Source: Bacteroidia bacterium (GTDB taxonomy: Bacteria; Bacteroidota; Bacteroidia; Flavobacteriales; Flavobacteriaceae). From it: 64,000 bases of DNA. How positions within the stretch are numbered: position 1 is the first letter of the stretch; every line of letters starts with the position of its first letter. The translations under genes and the position numbers were made by a program. Where the stretch lies: the NCBI GenBank assembly GCA_030427865.1, contig JAUICK010000007.1, positions 1 through 64,000 of the forward strand. The letters are read 5' to 3'. This document shows positions 35,818-45,030 of the stretch, in pieces. Below the pieces are notes generated by a model, which had not been told where the DNA came from, did not search any database, and was given only the letters and a program-made list of their open reading frames with translations.

Positions 35818-36654
35818 ATGAAAAATATTTTAAAATCTATCTTCATTAGCAGTTTTCCTGTAATTGCTTTAGTTGTTTTTGTAAAAACAATTATTAATGC
35901 CAACTTTTATTTAAATGATATTGGCTTATTAATTTCTTCATTAGCCATTATTGTTTTTTTTAGTATGCTATTTTTAAAACCTGTAGCAAGAACTTCTAGA
36001 ACGCTAACTTTTTACTCTGCTTTAATTGTTATAGGAGTAGCAGCAAACGTATTTAATTTTGAGCAAAAAAACACACTTATTGCGGTTGGATTAGCTTTAG
36101 GCTGGTTAGCCTATTTAACTTGGTACTCAACTTTTAAAAAAAGAGAAATAAACACTTTAAAAGTTGGTAGTATTTTACCATATTTTAATTTTGAAAACGG
36201 AAAAAAAGAACAAATTTCCACTAAAAATTTTACAAGAGATTTTAGCATTTATTTATTTTACAGAGGCAATTGGTGTCCGCTTTGTATGGCACAAATAAAA
36301 GAAGTGGTACAACAATACAAAGAATTAGAAAAAAGAAATGTAAATCTATTCTTAGTAAGTTCTCAACCTCATAAATTTACACAAAATCTTACCCTAAAAT
36401 ATAAGGTTCCTTTTCAGTTTTTAGTAGATGTTAATAATACTGTAGCTAAACAAATTGGGGTGTATCATAAAAATGGCTTACCCACGGGTTTTCAAGTTTT
36501 AGGATACGATTCTGATGTAGTCTTGCCAACAGTTATTATTACTGATAAAAACAATAAAATAATTTTTGTAGATTTAACAGACAATTATCGCGTAAGACCA
36601 GAACCAGAAACCTTCTTAAAAATTATAGACACTTACAAAGCCTCTATAAATTAA
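35818..36654 (+). CDS. membrane-anchored peroxiredoxin-like thiol redox protein
   Basis: A 278-residue protein with four N-terminal hydrophobic segments (residues about 5-105) and a C-terminal thioredoxin-fold domain. The active site is YRGNWCPLCMAQIKEV, a CxxC in the AhpC/TSA style, followed by NLFLVSSQPHKFTQNL and LPTVIITDKNNKI. It probably reduces peroxides or disulfides at the membrane; which face of the membrane the domain occupies is not certain. It is transcribed divergently from DUF2851 and stands alone. Confidence 0.75.
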   Translation: MKNILKSIFISSFPVIALVVFVKTIINANFYLNDIGLLISSLAIIVFFSMLFLKPVARTSRTLTFYSALIVIGVAANVFNFEQKNTLIAVGLALGWLAYLTWYSTFKKREINTLKVGSILPYFNFENGKKEQISTKNFTRDFSIYLFYRGNWCPLCMAQIKEVVQQYKELEKRNVNLFLVSSQPHKFTQNLTLKYKVPFQFLVDVNNTVAKQIGVYHKNGLPTGFQVLGYDSDVVLPTVIITDKNNKIIFVDLTDNYRVRPEPETFLKIIDTYKASIN

Positions 36655-36704
36655 GCCATCAATTTTAAAACTCAAATTGTATTTTTTCTCTATTTATATT
36701 GATG

Positions 36705-36712
36705 TATTTTTG
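36705..36712 (+). promoter_or_regulatory. promoter -7 element of the nitroreductase gene
   Basis: TATTTTTG fits TAnnTTTG. The expected start leaves a leader of about 12 bases before the ATG at 36731. Confidence 0.6.
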
Positions 36713-36730
36713 CGCTATTAAAACAATAGT

Positions 36731-37363
36731 ATGAATATTATAAAAAGTTTACAATGGCGTTACGCTGTAAAAAAATTTGACATAAAAAAACAACTTTCTA
36801 AATCACAAATAAACACCCTAAAAGAAGCTTTCAACTTAACAGCAACTTCTTACGGATTACAACCTTTAAAATTGATTATTATCCAAAATAAAAACCTACA
36901 AAAAGAATTGGTTGTACATTCTTGGAATCAACCTCAAGTTATAGAAGCCTCTCATCTTTTAGTAATTTGCATCCCAAAAGAATATGGTGCAGATGAAGCC
37001 GAAAAATACTTTAACTTGGTTAAAAAAACAAGAAACACTCCAGATGCAGTTATCAATCCTTTTAAAGAGTTTTTAACAGCAGAACTCAACAAAAAAACAC
37101 AAGAAGAATTATTTCAATGGAACAAAAACCAAGCCTACATTGCTTTAGGAAATTTATTAACAGTCTGTGCTGTAGAAAAAATTGATGCTTGCCCTATGGA
37201 AGGATTTATCGCAGAACAATATGATAAAGTTTTAAAATTAAATGAACAAAATTTAACATCTGTTTTGGTTTTACCTGTAGGATTTAGAGCAAATGACGAT
37301 TATATGAAAGATTTACCAAAAGTTAGAAAACAAACTGAAGAAACAATCGTAGAAATAAACTAA
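36731..37363 (+). CDS. NAD(P)H-dependent nitroreductase-family oxidoreductase
   Basis: A 210-residue FMN-dependent protein of the NfsB-like nitroreductase family. It has the N-terminal LQWRYAVKKFDIKKQLS segment with the FMN-phosphate-binding Arg, TSYGLQPLKLIII, and the C-terminal CPMEGFIAEQYDKVL. Such enzymes reduce nitro compounds or quinones using NAD(P)H; the physiological substrate is unknown. The length is normal. pepD follows after 29 bases and may be cotranscribed. Confidence 0.9.
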   Translation: MNIIKSLQWRYAVKKFDIKKQLSKSQINTLKEAFNLTATSYGLQPLKLIIIQNKNLQKELVVHSWNQPQVIEASHLLVICIPKEYGADEAEKYFNLVKKTRNTPDAVINPFKEFLTAELNKKTQEELFQWNKNQAYIALGNLLTVCAVEKIDACPMEGFIAEQYDKVLKLNEQNLTSVLVLPVGFRANDDYMKDLPKVRKQTEETIVEIN

Positions 37364-37392
37364 ATTTAGCATCTAAAATTTTTAATAAATAT

Positions 37393-38847
37393 ATGAGTAA
37401 AGCAGTAAGAGATTTAGAACCAAAAATTGTTTGGAATCATTTTGCAGATTTAAATGCAATACCTCGTCCTTCAAAAAAAGAAGAACGCATTATCCAATTT
37501 ATGGTCGATTTTGGAAACAATTTAAACTTAGAAACTTTTGTTGATAAAGTAGGAAATGTTATCATTAGAAAATTAGCAACAAAAGGTTTTGAAAACAGAA
37601 AAACTGTTGTTTTACAGAGTCATTTAGACATGGTTCATCAAAAAAACAACAATACTATTTTCGACTTTAACAAAGAAGGAATTAAAATGTTGGTTGATGG
37701 TGATTGGGTAGAAGCAGATGGAACAACTTTAGGTGCAGATAATGGCTTAGGTGTTGCTGCAATTATGGCCATCTTATCTTCTAACAATATTCAACACCCT
37801 AATATAGAAGCACTTTTTACCATTGATGAAGAAACAGGAATGACAGGTGCAATGGGTTTAGAAGGTGGAATTTTAAAAGGTGATATTCTCTTAAATTTAG
37901 ATACAGAAGAAGATGATGAAATTGGAATGGGATGTGCAGGCGGAATCGATATAACCGCAACCAAAACTTACATTGAAGAAGAGGTTGCTAAGAATTCTAT
38001 TGCTTACAAAATCGAAGTAAAAGGATTAAATGGAGGACATTCTGGAATGGATATTAGTAAAGGTTTAGGAAATGCCAATAAGATTATGAATCGAATTCAT
38101 TATTCGGCTATAAATGCAATTAACATCTGCGAAATTGATGGAGGAAGTTTACGAAATGCCATTCCAAGAGAAAGTACTTCAATAGTAATTACAGATTGCA
38201 AGAATAACAGATGTGTAGAGTCTTCTTTTCTTGAAGAAATTGATAAAATTAAAGAAGAATTTAAAACTTTAGAGCCTAACTTACAAATATCTTTTTCTTC
38301 GGTAGATGTTCCTAAGAAATCATTAAACACAAACTTTAGCAGAAATTTCATTAAATCTATTTATGCTGCATTAAATGGAGTTTATAGAATGAGCCCAGAT
38401 ATAGATGGTTTGGTAGAAACCTCAAACAATATTGCAAGGGTAATTGTAAAAGACGGAGCTAGTAAAATTGGATGTTTAACACGTTCATCATCAGAAAGTA
38501 ATAAATTAGATTTAGCCAACTCTTTAAAATCTGCATTTGAATTAGCTGGTTTTGATGTGGAATTTTCAGGCGAATACCCTGGTTGGCAACCCAATGTAAA
38601 TTCAGAAATTTTAGAAGTAGTTTCTAATTTATATGAAAAACTCCATGGAGAAAAAGCCAATGTTGCAGCTTGTCATGCTGGTTTAGAATGTGGAATTTTA
38701 GGGCAAAATTATCCGAATATAGATATGGTTTCTTTTGGCCCAAATATAAAAGGCGCACATTCTCCAGACGAAAGAGTACAAATTTCATCTACACAAAAAT
38801 TCTGGAAGTTTTTGTTAGAAATTCTTAAAAATACTCCTAAGAAATAG
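37393..38847 (+). CDS. pepD: aminoacyl-histidine dipeptidase
   Basis: A 484-residue M20-family zinc dipeptidase (PepD, Xaa-His dipeptidase). The metal and catalytic motifs are VVLQSHLDMVHQ (first zinc His and catalytic Asp), DGTTLGADNGLGVAA (bridging Asp), TIDEETGMTGAMGL (catalytic Glu pair) and a distal AHSPDERVQ His. The lid-domain motif GLNGGHSGMDI is present. It should cleave dipeptides such as carnosine-like Xaa-His for amino-acid supply. A strong terminator lies 20 bases past the stop. Confidence 0.94.
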   Translation: MSKAVRDLEPKIVWNHFADLNAIPRPSKKEERIIQFMVDFGNNLNLETFVDKVGNVIIRKLATKGFENRKTVVLQSHLDMVHQKNNNTIFDFNKEGIKMLVDGDWVEADGTTLGADNGLGVAAIMAILSSNNIQHPNIEALFTIDEETGMTGAMGLEGGILKGDILLNLDTEEDDEIGMGCAGGIDITATKTYIEEEVAKNSIAYKIEVKGLNGGHSGMDISKGLGNANKIMNRIHYSAINAINICEIDGGSLRNAIPRESTSIVITDCKNNRCVESSFLEEIDKIKEEFKTLEPNLQISFSSVDVPKKSLNTNFSRNFIKSIYAALNGVYRMSPDIDGLVETSNNIARVIVKDGASKIGCLTRSSSESNKLDLANSLKSAFELAGFDVEFSGEYPGWQPNVNSEILEVVSNLYEKLHGEKANVAACHAGLECGILGQNYPNIDMVSFGPNIKGAHSPDERVQISSTQKFWKFLLEILKNTPKK

Positions 38848-38866
38848 CACTTCAACAGATAACAAC

Positions 38867-38893
38867 AACCGAAGTTTTAACTTCGGTTTTTTT
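38867..38893 (+). terminator. pepD terminator
   Basis: AACCGAAGT and ACTTCGGTT form a 9-bp stem with a TTTA loop, followed by a run of T residues. Confidence 0.88.
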
Positions 38894-38964
38894 ATGCAAA
38901 AATTTGTTTAAAAACTTTAAAAAAAACAAAACAACCCTCTAAATATCAGTACTTTAATAATTTA

Positions 38965-38972
38965 TATTTTTG
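38965..38972 (+). promoter_or_regulatory. parA promoter -7 element
   Basis: TATTTTTG fits TAnnTTTG, 68 bases before the parA ATG. The leader is A-rich and lacks a Shine-Dalgarno. Confidence 0.55.
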
Positions 38973-39040
38973 TTAACATCTTTCACTTAAAAAAAACAGA
39001 AAAAAATGTAATTTTACTTTTAATATAGAGAACTTTTATA

Positions 39041-39805
39041 ATGGGGAAAATTATTGCAATTGCAAATCAAAAAGGTGGTGTTGGAAAAACAACCACAAGC
39101 GTTAATTTATCAGCTTCTTTAGGTGTTTTAGAGAAAAAGGTTTTACTTATTGATGCTGACCCTCAAGCAAATGCAACTTCAGGTTTAGGCATAGATGTAG
39201 AGTCTGTAGAGTACGGTACTTATCAGGTGCTAGAGCATACTGTATCTGCAAAAGACGCCATAGTAAAAACAGACTCTCCTAATGTAGATATCATTCCTGC
39301 ACATATAGATTTAGTTGCCATAGAAATTGAATTGGTGGATAAGCAAAACCGAGAATACATGCTAAAGAAATCTATAGAAACCATAAAAAATGATTACGAT
39401 TATATTTTAATAGATTGTGCACCATCATTAGGTTTAATTACCTTAAATTCTTTAGTTGCTGCAGATTCTGTAATAATTCCTATTCAATGTGAGTATTTTG
39501 CTCTAGAAGGTTTAGGAAAATTGTTAAATACTATAAAAAGCGTTCAAAATATTCATAATTCAGAGTTAGACATAGAAGGTTTATTATTAACCATGTTCGA
39601 TTCTCGATTACGCCTTTCTAATCAGGTAGTTGACGAAGTTAGAAAACATTTTTCTTCTATGGTTTTTGATACAATTATTCGCAGAAACACACGTTTAGGA
39701 GAAGCACCAAGTTATGGAGAAAGTATAATTGCTTACGATGCAACAAGTAAAGGTGCTGTAAATTACTTAAATTTGGCACAAGAATTATTAAAAAAGAATT
39801 CATAA
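39041..39805 (+). CDS. parA: chromosome-partitioning ATPase ParA/Soj
   Basis: A 254-residue P-loop ATPase. The deviant Walker A KGGVGKTTTSVNLSAS is at residues 11-26, followed by LLIDADPQANATSGLG and DYILIDCAPSLGLIT. It lacks an N-terminal DNA-binding extension, as in chromosomal Soj proteins. It works with ParB to segregate origins. parB begins one base after its stop codon. Confidence 0.97.
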   Translation: MGKIIAIANQKGGVGKTTTSVNLSASLGVLEKKVLLIDADPQANATSGLGIDVESVEYGTYQVLEHTVSAKDAIVKTDSPNVDIIPAHIDLVAIEIELVDKQNREYMLKKSIETIKNDYDYILIDCAPSLGLITLNSLVAADSVIIPIQCEYFALEGLGKLLNTIKSVQNIHNSELDIEGLLLTMFDSRLRLSNQVVDEVRKHFSSMVFDTIIRRNTRLGEAPSYGESIIAYDATSKGAVNYLNLAQELLKKNS

Positions 39806-39806
39806 A

Positions 39807-40691
39807 ATGGCAAAAGCAACAAAGAAACAGGCTTTAGGAAGAGGACTATCTGCTTTGTTACAAGAATCATCCAACATCAATTCTGCATCTGATAAAAATG
39901 CAGATAAAGTTGTTGGTAATATTATTGAAATAGAATTAGAATCTATTGATGTAAACCCATATCAACCAAGAACATATTTTGATGAGGAGGCCTTAAGAGA
40001 GTTAGCAAGTTCTATCAAAGAATTGGGAGTTATTCAGCCCATTACAGTAAGAAAATTAGAAGGAAATAAATTTCAATTAGTTTCTGGAGAACGTCGTTTT
40101 AGGGCATCTAAGTTAATAGGAAACAAAACCATACCAGCTTACATAAGAATTGCTAACGACCAAGAAATGCTTGAAATGGCATTGGTTGAAAATATTCAGC
40201 GTAAAAATTTAGATCCAATAGAGGTGGCTTTATCTTACCAACGTTTAATAGATGAAATACAATTAACCCAAGAAGAATTAAGTACAAGAGTAGGTAAAAA
40301 ACGTTCTACTGTTACCAACTATTTGCGTCTGTTAAAATTAGATCCAATTCTACAAACGGGTATGCGAGATGGTTTTATTTCTATGGGGCATGGACGAGCT
40401 ATGATTAATGTAGAAAACACAGAAGATCAATTAGCGATTTATGAAAAAATTTTACGAGAAAAGCTATCTGTTAGACAAACTGAAGATTTAGTAAAGAGTT
40501 TAAAATCTGGAAAAACTCCTAAGCCTAAAAAGAAACAAGTTCCAAGTTATATTAAATCGAGCATAAAAGATATTAGTGAATATTTTGGACATAAAATAGA
40601 GGTTACTGTAAGCAATAATGGAAAAGGAAAAATCTCTATCCCTTTTCATTCTGAAGAAGATTTTAATCGAATAAAAAACTTATTAAAATAA
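39807..40691 (+). CDS. parB: chromosome-partitioning protein ParB/Spo0J
   Basis: A 294-residue ParB. The N-terminal Arg-rich CTP-binding domain has NPYQPRTYFDEEALRELA and SGERRFRASKLI. The central helix-turn-helix reads TQEELSTRVGKKRSTVTNYL, and the C-terminus is a short dimerisation domain. It spreads from parS sites near the origin. I did not see a parS-like palindrome in the window. The next gene starts with GTG directly after its stop. Confidence 0.96.
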   Translation: MAKATKKQALGRGLSALLQESSNINSASDKNADKVVGNIIEIELESIDVNPYQPRTYFDEEALRELASSIKELGVIQPITVRKLEGNKFQLVSGERRFRASKLIGNKTIPAYIRIANDQEMLEMALVENIQRKNLDPIEVALSYQRLIDEIQLTQEELSTRVGKKRSTVTNYLRLLKLDPILQTGMRDGFISMGHGRAMINVENTEDQLAIYEKILREKLSVRQTEDLVKSLKSGKTPKPKKKQVPSYIKSSIKDISEYFGHKIEVTVSNNGKGKISIPFHSEEDFNRIKNLLK

Positions 40692-41285
40692 GTGTATTCT
40701 AAAAAAATCATACTCGTTTTTATTCTCATCTTTTTTGCAAAAAACGTATGTGCTCAAAAAGATTCTATAAACGTAAAAAACGTTAAAGTTAAGGGTGATA
40801 TCAAAATAAAAAAAGGCGGGATTTACAATGCTTTAGCACCTTCTAAAGCTGCTTTTTATTCTGCAATTTTTCCAGGAATGGGGCAAGTTTACAATAAAAA
40901 ATACTGGAAAGCACCAATTGTTTGGGGAGCTTTGGGCACAAGTATTTATTTCTATTTAGATAACAATAAAGAATATAAAAGATATAGAACCGCTTATAAA
41001 CTTAGAAAAAACGGCTTACAAGATGAATTCACTGACAATTCTGGTAATGTATCTGTTTCTTTAGAAACATTAGAAAGAGCTCAAGAACAACTCAGAGAAA
41101 ATAGAGATTTATCGCTGTTAACAACCGTAATTTTATACGTTTTGCAGGTTGTAGAAGCAAGTGTAAATGCGCATTTATTACAATTTAACACAGATGATAA
41201 TTTATCCTTTAAGCCTACTTTTATTAACGACCCAATAAAAATAGATGCTCCAAAAGTAGGATTAACACTAAAATATAGTTTTTAA
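40692..41285 (+). CDS. DUF5683 envelope protein
   Basis: A 197-residue protein with a signal peptide (IILVFILIFFAKNVCAQ) from a GTG start abutting the parB stop. The core segment APSKAAFYSAIFPGMGQVYNKKYWKAPIVWG is characteristic of DUF5683. Hydrophobic stretches near residues 75-95 and 140-160 suggest membrane insertion. Function is unknown. The constant setting between parB and dapB suggests operon expression rather than a proven partition role. Confidence 0.82.
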   Translation: MYSKKIILVFILIFFAKNVCAQKDSINVKNVKVKGDIKIKKGGIYNALAPSKAAFYSAIFPGMGQVYNKKYWKAPIVWGALGTSIYFYLDNNKEYKRYRTAYKLRKNGLQDEFTDNSGNVSVSLETLERAQEQLRENRDLSLLTTVILYVLQVVEASVNAHLLQFNTDDNLSFKPTFINDPIKIDAPKVGLTLKYSF

Positions 41286-41286
41286 A

Positions 41287-41988
41287 ATGAAAATTGCTTT
41301 ACTTGGTTATGGACGAATGGGAAAAGAAATTGAAAAGATTGCCATTTCTCGCGGACATGAAATTGTTATTAGAAAAGATGTTAATGATATTATAAACATC
41401 AATTTAGCAGATGTAGCTATAGATTTTAGCGTTCCTTTTGCTGCTTTCGATAATATTAGCAATTGTATAAACAATAATGTTCCTGTTATCTCTGGAACTA
41501 CTGGTTGGTTAGATAAATACCATGATGCAGTTGCTCTATGCAAAGAAAAAAATAGTGCTTTTATTTATGCTTCGAATTATAGTTTAGGTGTAAATATCTT
41601 TTTTGAATTGAACAAGCAATTGGCAAAAATGATGAGCAATTTAGAAGATTATAATATTTCTATGGAAGAAATTCATCATACTAAAAAATTAGATGCTCCA
41701 AGTGGAACTGCAATTACATTAGCAGAAGGAATTATAGAAAATACATCTAAAGAAAATTGGAAGTTAGATGATAAAACATCAGCAGAAAACATCCCTATTG
41801 TGGCAAAAAGAATTCCTAATGTTCCGGGCACACACACAGTTTGGTATGATTCTGAAGTAGATTCGATAGAAATAAAACACACAGCACATAGCAGAAAAGG
41901 GTTTGCATTGGGTGCAGTTGTTGCTGCAGAATGGATTATTGGAAAAAAAGGAGTTTTCTCAATGAAAGATGTGTTAAACATCCGTTAA
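41287..41988 (+). CDS. dapB: 4-hydroxy-tetrahydrodipicolinate reductase
   Basis: A 233-residue enzyme of the lysine/diaminopimelate pathway. It has the dinucleotide motif ALLGYGRMGKEI, the conserved SGTTGW, the catalytic EIHHTKKLDAPSGTA and the C-terminal HTAHSRKGFALGAV. It supplies meso-diaminopimelate for peptidoglycan. It begins one base after the DUF5683 stop, and lepB follows 78 bases on. Confidence 0.96.
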   Translation: MKIALLGYGRMGKEIEKIAISRGHEIVIRKDVNDIININLADVAIDFSVPFAAFDNISNCINNNVPVISGTTGWLDKYHDAVALCKEKNSAFIYASNYSLGVNIFFELNKQLAKMMSNLEDYNISMEEIHHTKKLDAPSGTAITLAEGIIENTSKENWKLDDKTSAENIPIVAKRIPNVPGTHTVWYDSEVDSIEIKHTAHSRKGFALGAVVAAEWIIGKKGVFSMKDVLNIR

Positions 41989-42066
41989 AAACTGTAACAT
42001 TTTAATCATAAAACGCCTAATAGAAATTAAAATTCTTCTCTTTAGAGAAAATTAAAGTATACAATT

Positions 42067-43770
42067 ATGACATTTACACAATGGTTTATTTTTTTTATTA
42101 TAGTACAAGTAATTCATTTTTTAGGAACTTGGAAACTTTATGTAAAGGCAGGCAGAAAGGCTTGGGAAGCTGCTATTCCTATCTATAATGGAGTTGTTTT
42201 AATGAAAATGATAAATCGACCTAAATGGTGGATAATTTTACTATTTATTCCTGTGGTAAACTTGTTAATGTTTCCTGTTATTTGGATAGAAACTATAAGA
42301 ACTTTTGGTTTTTACAAAAAATTAGATTCACTTTTAGTTATTATTACTTTAGGCTTATATATTTTTTACATCAACTATGCAACTAACGCTAATTATAATG
42401 CAAACAGAAGTTTAAAACCTCGTTCTGAACTAGGAGAGTGGGTTAGCTCTATTGCCTTTGCCATTATAGCAGCAACATTAGTACATACGTATTTTATGCA
42501 ACCTTTTACGATACCAACTTCTTCTTTAGAAAAATCGTTATTAGTTGGAGATTATTTATTTGTTAGTAAATTTCATTACGGAGCAAGAGTTCCATCTACA
42601 GTAATAGCAGCACCAATGGTGCATGATTCTTTACCTTTTACAGGAACTGCATCTTACCTAAAAAAACCTCAATTACCCTATACACGTTTACCAGGTTTAC
42701 AAAAAATTAAAAACAACGATATTGTTTGTTTTAATTGGCCCGCAGATACTTTGGCAACTATGTGGGGAGATAACTCTGGGAAATTTACCTATAAACCAGT
42801 AGACAAAAAAACAAATTATGTAAAACGTTGTATTGGTATTGCTGGAGATTCTATACAAATGATAGATGGATATTTTTACATTAATGGAAAAAAGAATGTA
42901 TTACCAGACAGAGCTAAATTACAGTTCTACTACACTTACGAATCTAAAAAACCAATAAATCAAAGTACTTATCCTAAGTTTTTACTTGATAAAGAAAGAA
43001 CAGGTGTTTATAAAATTTTAAGCGAATATTGGGAGAACCCAAAAGTACAAGATGCCATTAAAGAAAATGGAAATTTATCTAAAATTGGAGCTGATTCTTT
43101 ATATACTGAAGTTGTTGGTGGAATTAATCCAAGTTTTGCAAGACGTTTAAAAATGATATCAGTTGATAATAAAATCAACATTAACTTAACTGATGAAGAA
43201 GTAATTCGTTTAAAGAAGTATCCCTTAACAAAATCTGTTATTAAAGTTAATCATGGTTCAGACAACGCCATTTTTCCACATGTTAAAGAATTAGGTTGGA
43301 GTCAAGATAATTTTGGTCCAATTTATATACCAGAAGCTGGAGCAACCGTAAAATTAGATAAGAATTCTTTGCCTTTTTATGAGCAAATCATCAAAAATTA
43401 TGAAAACAACGATTTACAAATTGTAGGTGACAATATTTTTATCAATGGAAAAAAAGTAGACTCTTATACTTTTAAACAAGATTATTATTATTTAATTGGA
43501 GATAACAGACACAACTCTTTAGATGCTCGTTATTGGGGGTATGTACCTTTTGACCACGTTTTAGGTAAACCAGTTATGGTATGGTTTAGTTGGGATGCAG
43601 ATGCACCATCTTTTGGCGCAAAATTAAAATCGATTCGTTGGGATAGAATGTTTACCACCGTTCATGGTGATGGAAAACCAGTTTCGTATAGATATTTAGT
43701 TTTTGCATTAATTGCAATTTACATTGGTTATAGTTTCTTTAAAGGAAAAAAGAAATCTGCTAAGAAATAA
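42067..43770 (+). CDS. lepB: signal peptidase I, enlarged Bacteroidota form
   Basis: A 567-residue S26 protease that removes signal peptides at the periplasmic membrane face. The N-terminus is a four-helix DUF5684-like domain (residues 1-115). The catalytic Ser is Ser153 (PTSSLEKSLLVGD) and the general base is Lys253 (NYVKRCIGIAGDSI). The final box GDNRHNSLDARYWGYVP lies near residue 478, so about 225 residues separate Lys from this box, well over the usual spacing. A C-terminal membrane segment (LVFALIAIYIGYSFF) precedes a Lys-rich tail. The wbqC-like gene starts 4 bases later. Confidence 0.94.
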   Translation: MTFTQWFIFFIIVQVIHFLGTWKLYVKAGRKAWEAAIPIYNGVVLMKMINRPKWWIILLFIPVVNLLMFPVIWIETIRTFGFYKKLDSLLVIITLGLYIFYINYATNANYNANRSLKPRSELGEWVSSIAFAIIAATLVHTYFMQPFTIPTSSLEKSLLVGDYLFVSKFHYGARVPSTVIAAPMVHDSLPFTGTASYLKKPQLPYTRLPGLQKIKNNDIVCFNWPADTLATMWGDNSGKFTYKPVDKKTNYVKRCIGIAGDSIQMIDGYFYINGKKNVLPDRAKLQFYYTYESKKPINQSTYPKFLLDKERTGVYKILSEYWENPKVQDAIKENGNLSKIGADSLYTEVVGGINPSFARRLKMISVDNKININLTDEEVIRLKKYPLTKSVIKVNHGSDNAIFPHVKELGWSQDNFGPIYIPEAGATVKLDKNSLPFYEQIIKNYENNDLQIVGDNIFINGKKVDSYTFKQDYYYLIGDNRHNSLDARYWGYVPFDHVLGKPVMVWFSWDADAPSFGAKLKSIRWDRMFTTVHGDGKPVSYRYLVFALIAIYIGYSFFKGKKKSAKK

Positions 43771-43774
43771 AAAG

Positions 43775-44374
43775 ATGTCTCTATTTATTCCTACTTACTT
43801 CTCTCCTATTTCTCAATACTCAGAAATAGTAAGAACCAATGAAGTAATTTTTGAAATGGAAGACAATTTTCAGAAACAGAGTTATAGAAATCGTTGTTAC
43901 ATCTATAACTCTAATGGAAAACAATTGTTAAACATTCCTGTAAAAGACAGTAAAAAAGGCCATTTAAATAGAAAAAAGACGAAAGACATGTTGGTTGAGA
44001 ATAATGTTTCTTGGCAAGATCATCATCTCAAATCTTTACAAAATGCCTATAGAAATTCTCCTTTTTATGAGTTTTACGAAGATGATTTACTACCTATTTT
44101 TACTAAAAAATACACTTTTTTACAAGATGTAAATATTGATACTTATTTGTGTATTACAGATGCACTCCAAATCAATCAAACTTATACAAAAACTAAAGAA
44201 TATATAGTTGATTCTGATGATGATTTTAGAGACTTGGCTTCTGTAAAAAATCGACCTAAAAAAAACTTCGAAAGATACATCCAAATGTTTGATGATAAAC
44301 ATGGTTTTTTTCCAAATCTATCTATCTTAGATTTACTATTTATGGAAGGTCCAAACGCAATAAGTTATTTATAA
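43775..44374 (+). CDS. WbqC-like family protein
   Basis: A 199-residue protein starting at ATG 43775 (MSLFIPTYFSPISQYSEI), 4 bases after the lepB stop. The open frame extends upstream into lepB but those residues are not family-like. WbqC-like motifs include YRNRCYIYNSNGKQLLNIPVK and WQDHHLKSLQNAYRNSPFYE. WbqC homologues occur in polysaccharide loci; the biochemical role is unclear. Pairing with lepB is typical of Flavobacteriaceae as I recall. Confidence 0.85.
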   Translation: MSLFIPTYFSPISQYSEIVRTNEVIFEMEDNFQKQSYRNRCYIYNSNGKQLLNIPVKDSKKGHLNRKKTKDMLVENNVSWQDHHLKSLQNAYRNSPFYEFYEDDLLPIFTKKYTFLQDVNIDTYLCITDALQINQTYTKTKEYIVDSDDDFRDLASVKNRPKKNFERYIQMFDDKHGFFPNLSILDLLFMEGPNAISYL

Positions 44375-44386
44375 TAAAAAAATCAC

Positions 44387-44394
44387 TAACTTTA
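44387..44394 (+). promoter_or_regulatory. possible -7 element of the Crp/Fnr-like gene
   Basis: TAACTTTA differs from TAnnTTTG at the last base. It is followed after 11 bases by a run of six C residues and then by a leader hairpin. Confidence 0.4.
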
Positions 44395-44413
44395 TACACA
44401 ATATTCCCCCCTT

Positions 44414-44446
44414 AAAAAACACTCTGTAAAGAGTAAAACGTTTTTT
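44414..44446 (+). other. leader hairpin and U-run of the Crp/Fnr-like gene
   Basis: ACTCT/AGAGT (44421-44434, loop GTAA) is nested within AAAAAAC and GTTTTTT. The T-run ends directly at the ATG of the gene. The shape is terminator-like but stands upstream of the coding region. Confidence 0.5.
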
Positions 44447-45022
44447 ATGAAGTTTTTAACTGATTTTATAGACTCTATTGGAGGTATACCCAAAAAGTCT
44501 ACAGACAAGCTATTATCATTAATTCGATTTAAAGAATTAAAGAAAGGAGATACTATTGCTAAAATTGGTGAAATACCTAATGATGTTTACGTTCTAAAAT
44601 CTGGAGTTGTTAGGTCTTTTTACACTGATGAAAAAGGAAAAGAATACATAAGGCATATTTTTACACCTTTTAGAGCTACTGGTGCTCTTGGAGCATTAAT
44701 TTTAGACAAGCCTTCAAGACTTTCTTATGATTGTTTATCTAATTGCGAATTATATGCCATTAATTTTAAAGAATTTAAAGAGTTAACGAAAAAAGACAAA
44801 GAGCTTTCTAATTTATACTCATCTATATTAGAAATTATATTTTTAACTTTAGAATCAAAAATTTATGATTTATCTGTTTTAAATGCCACAGAGAGGTATT
44901 TAAAATTAAAAAAACAAATTCCAGATATTGAAAATCTAATACCACAGTATCATATTGCATCTTACTTAAACATTACTCCTGTTCAGTTAAGTAGAATTCG
45001 AAAAGAAATTTACTCAAAATAA
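44447..45022 (+). CDS. Crp/Fnr-family transcriptional regulator
   Basis: A 191-residue regulator with an N-terminal cyclic-nucleotide-binding-type jelly roll (ELKKGDTIAKIGEIPNDVYVLKSGVVRSFYTDEKGKEYI split over residues 27-66) and a C-terminal helix-turn-helix (IASYLNITPVQLSRIRKEI). There are no Fnr-type cysteine clusters and no clear cAMP-binding RS pair, so the ligand is unknown. Its leader carries a C-tract and a hairpin ending at the start codon. A perfect 16-bp palindrome lies 8 bases past its stop. It is monocistronic or linked to the small DUF6122 gene. Confidence 0.9.
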   Translation: MKFLTDFIDSIGGIPKKSTDKLLSLIRFKELKKGDTIAKIGEIPNDVYVLKSGVVRSFYTDEKGKEYIRHIFTPFRATGALGALILDKPSRLSYDCLSNCELYAINFKEFKELTKKDKELSNLYSSILEIIFLTLESKIYDLSVLNATERYLKLKKQIPDIENLIPQYHIASYLNITPVQLSRIRKEIYSK

Positions 45023-45030
45023 AATATTCA

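Noticed and set aside
38848..39040. parS site or riboswitch upstream of parA
   Set aside because: Only the pepD terminator and a -7 element were seen; no parS-like palindrome or known aptamer pattern.
42036..42049. Short hairpin TTCTC/GAGAA between dapB and lepB
   Set aside because: The stem is only 5 bp with no U-run; too weak to call a terminator.
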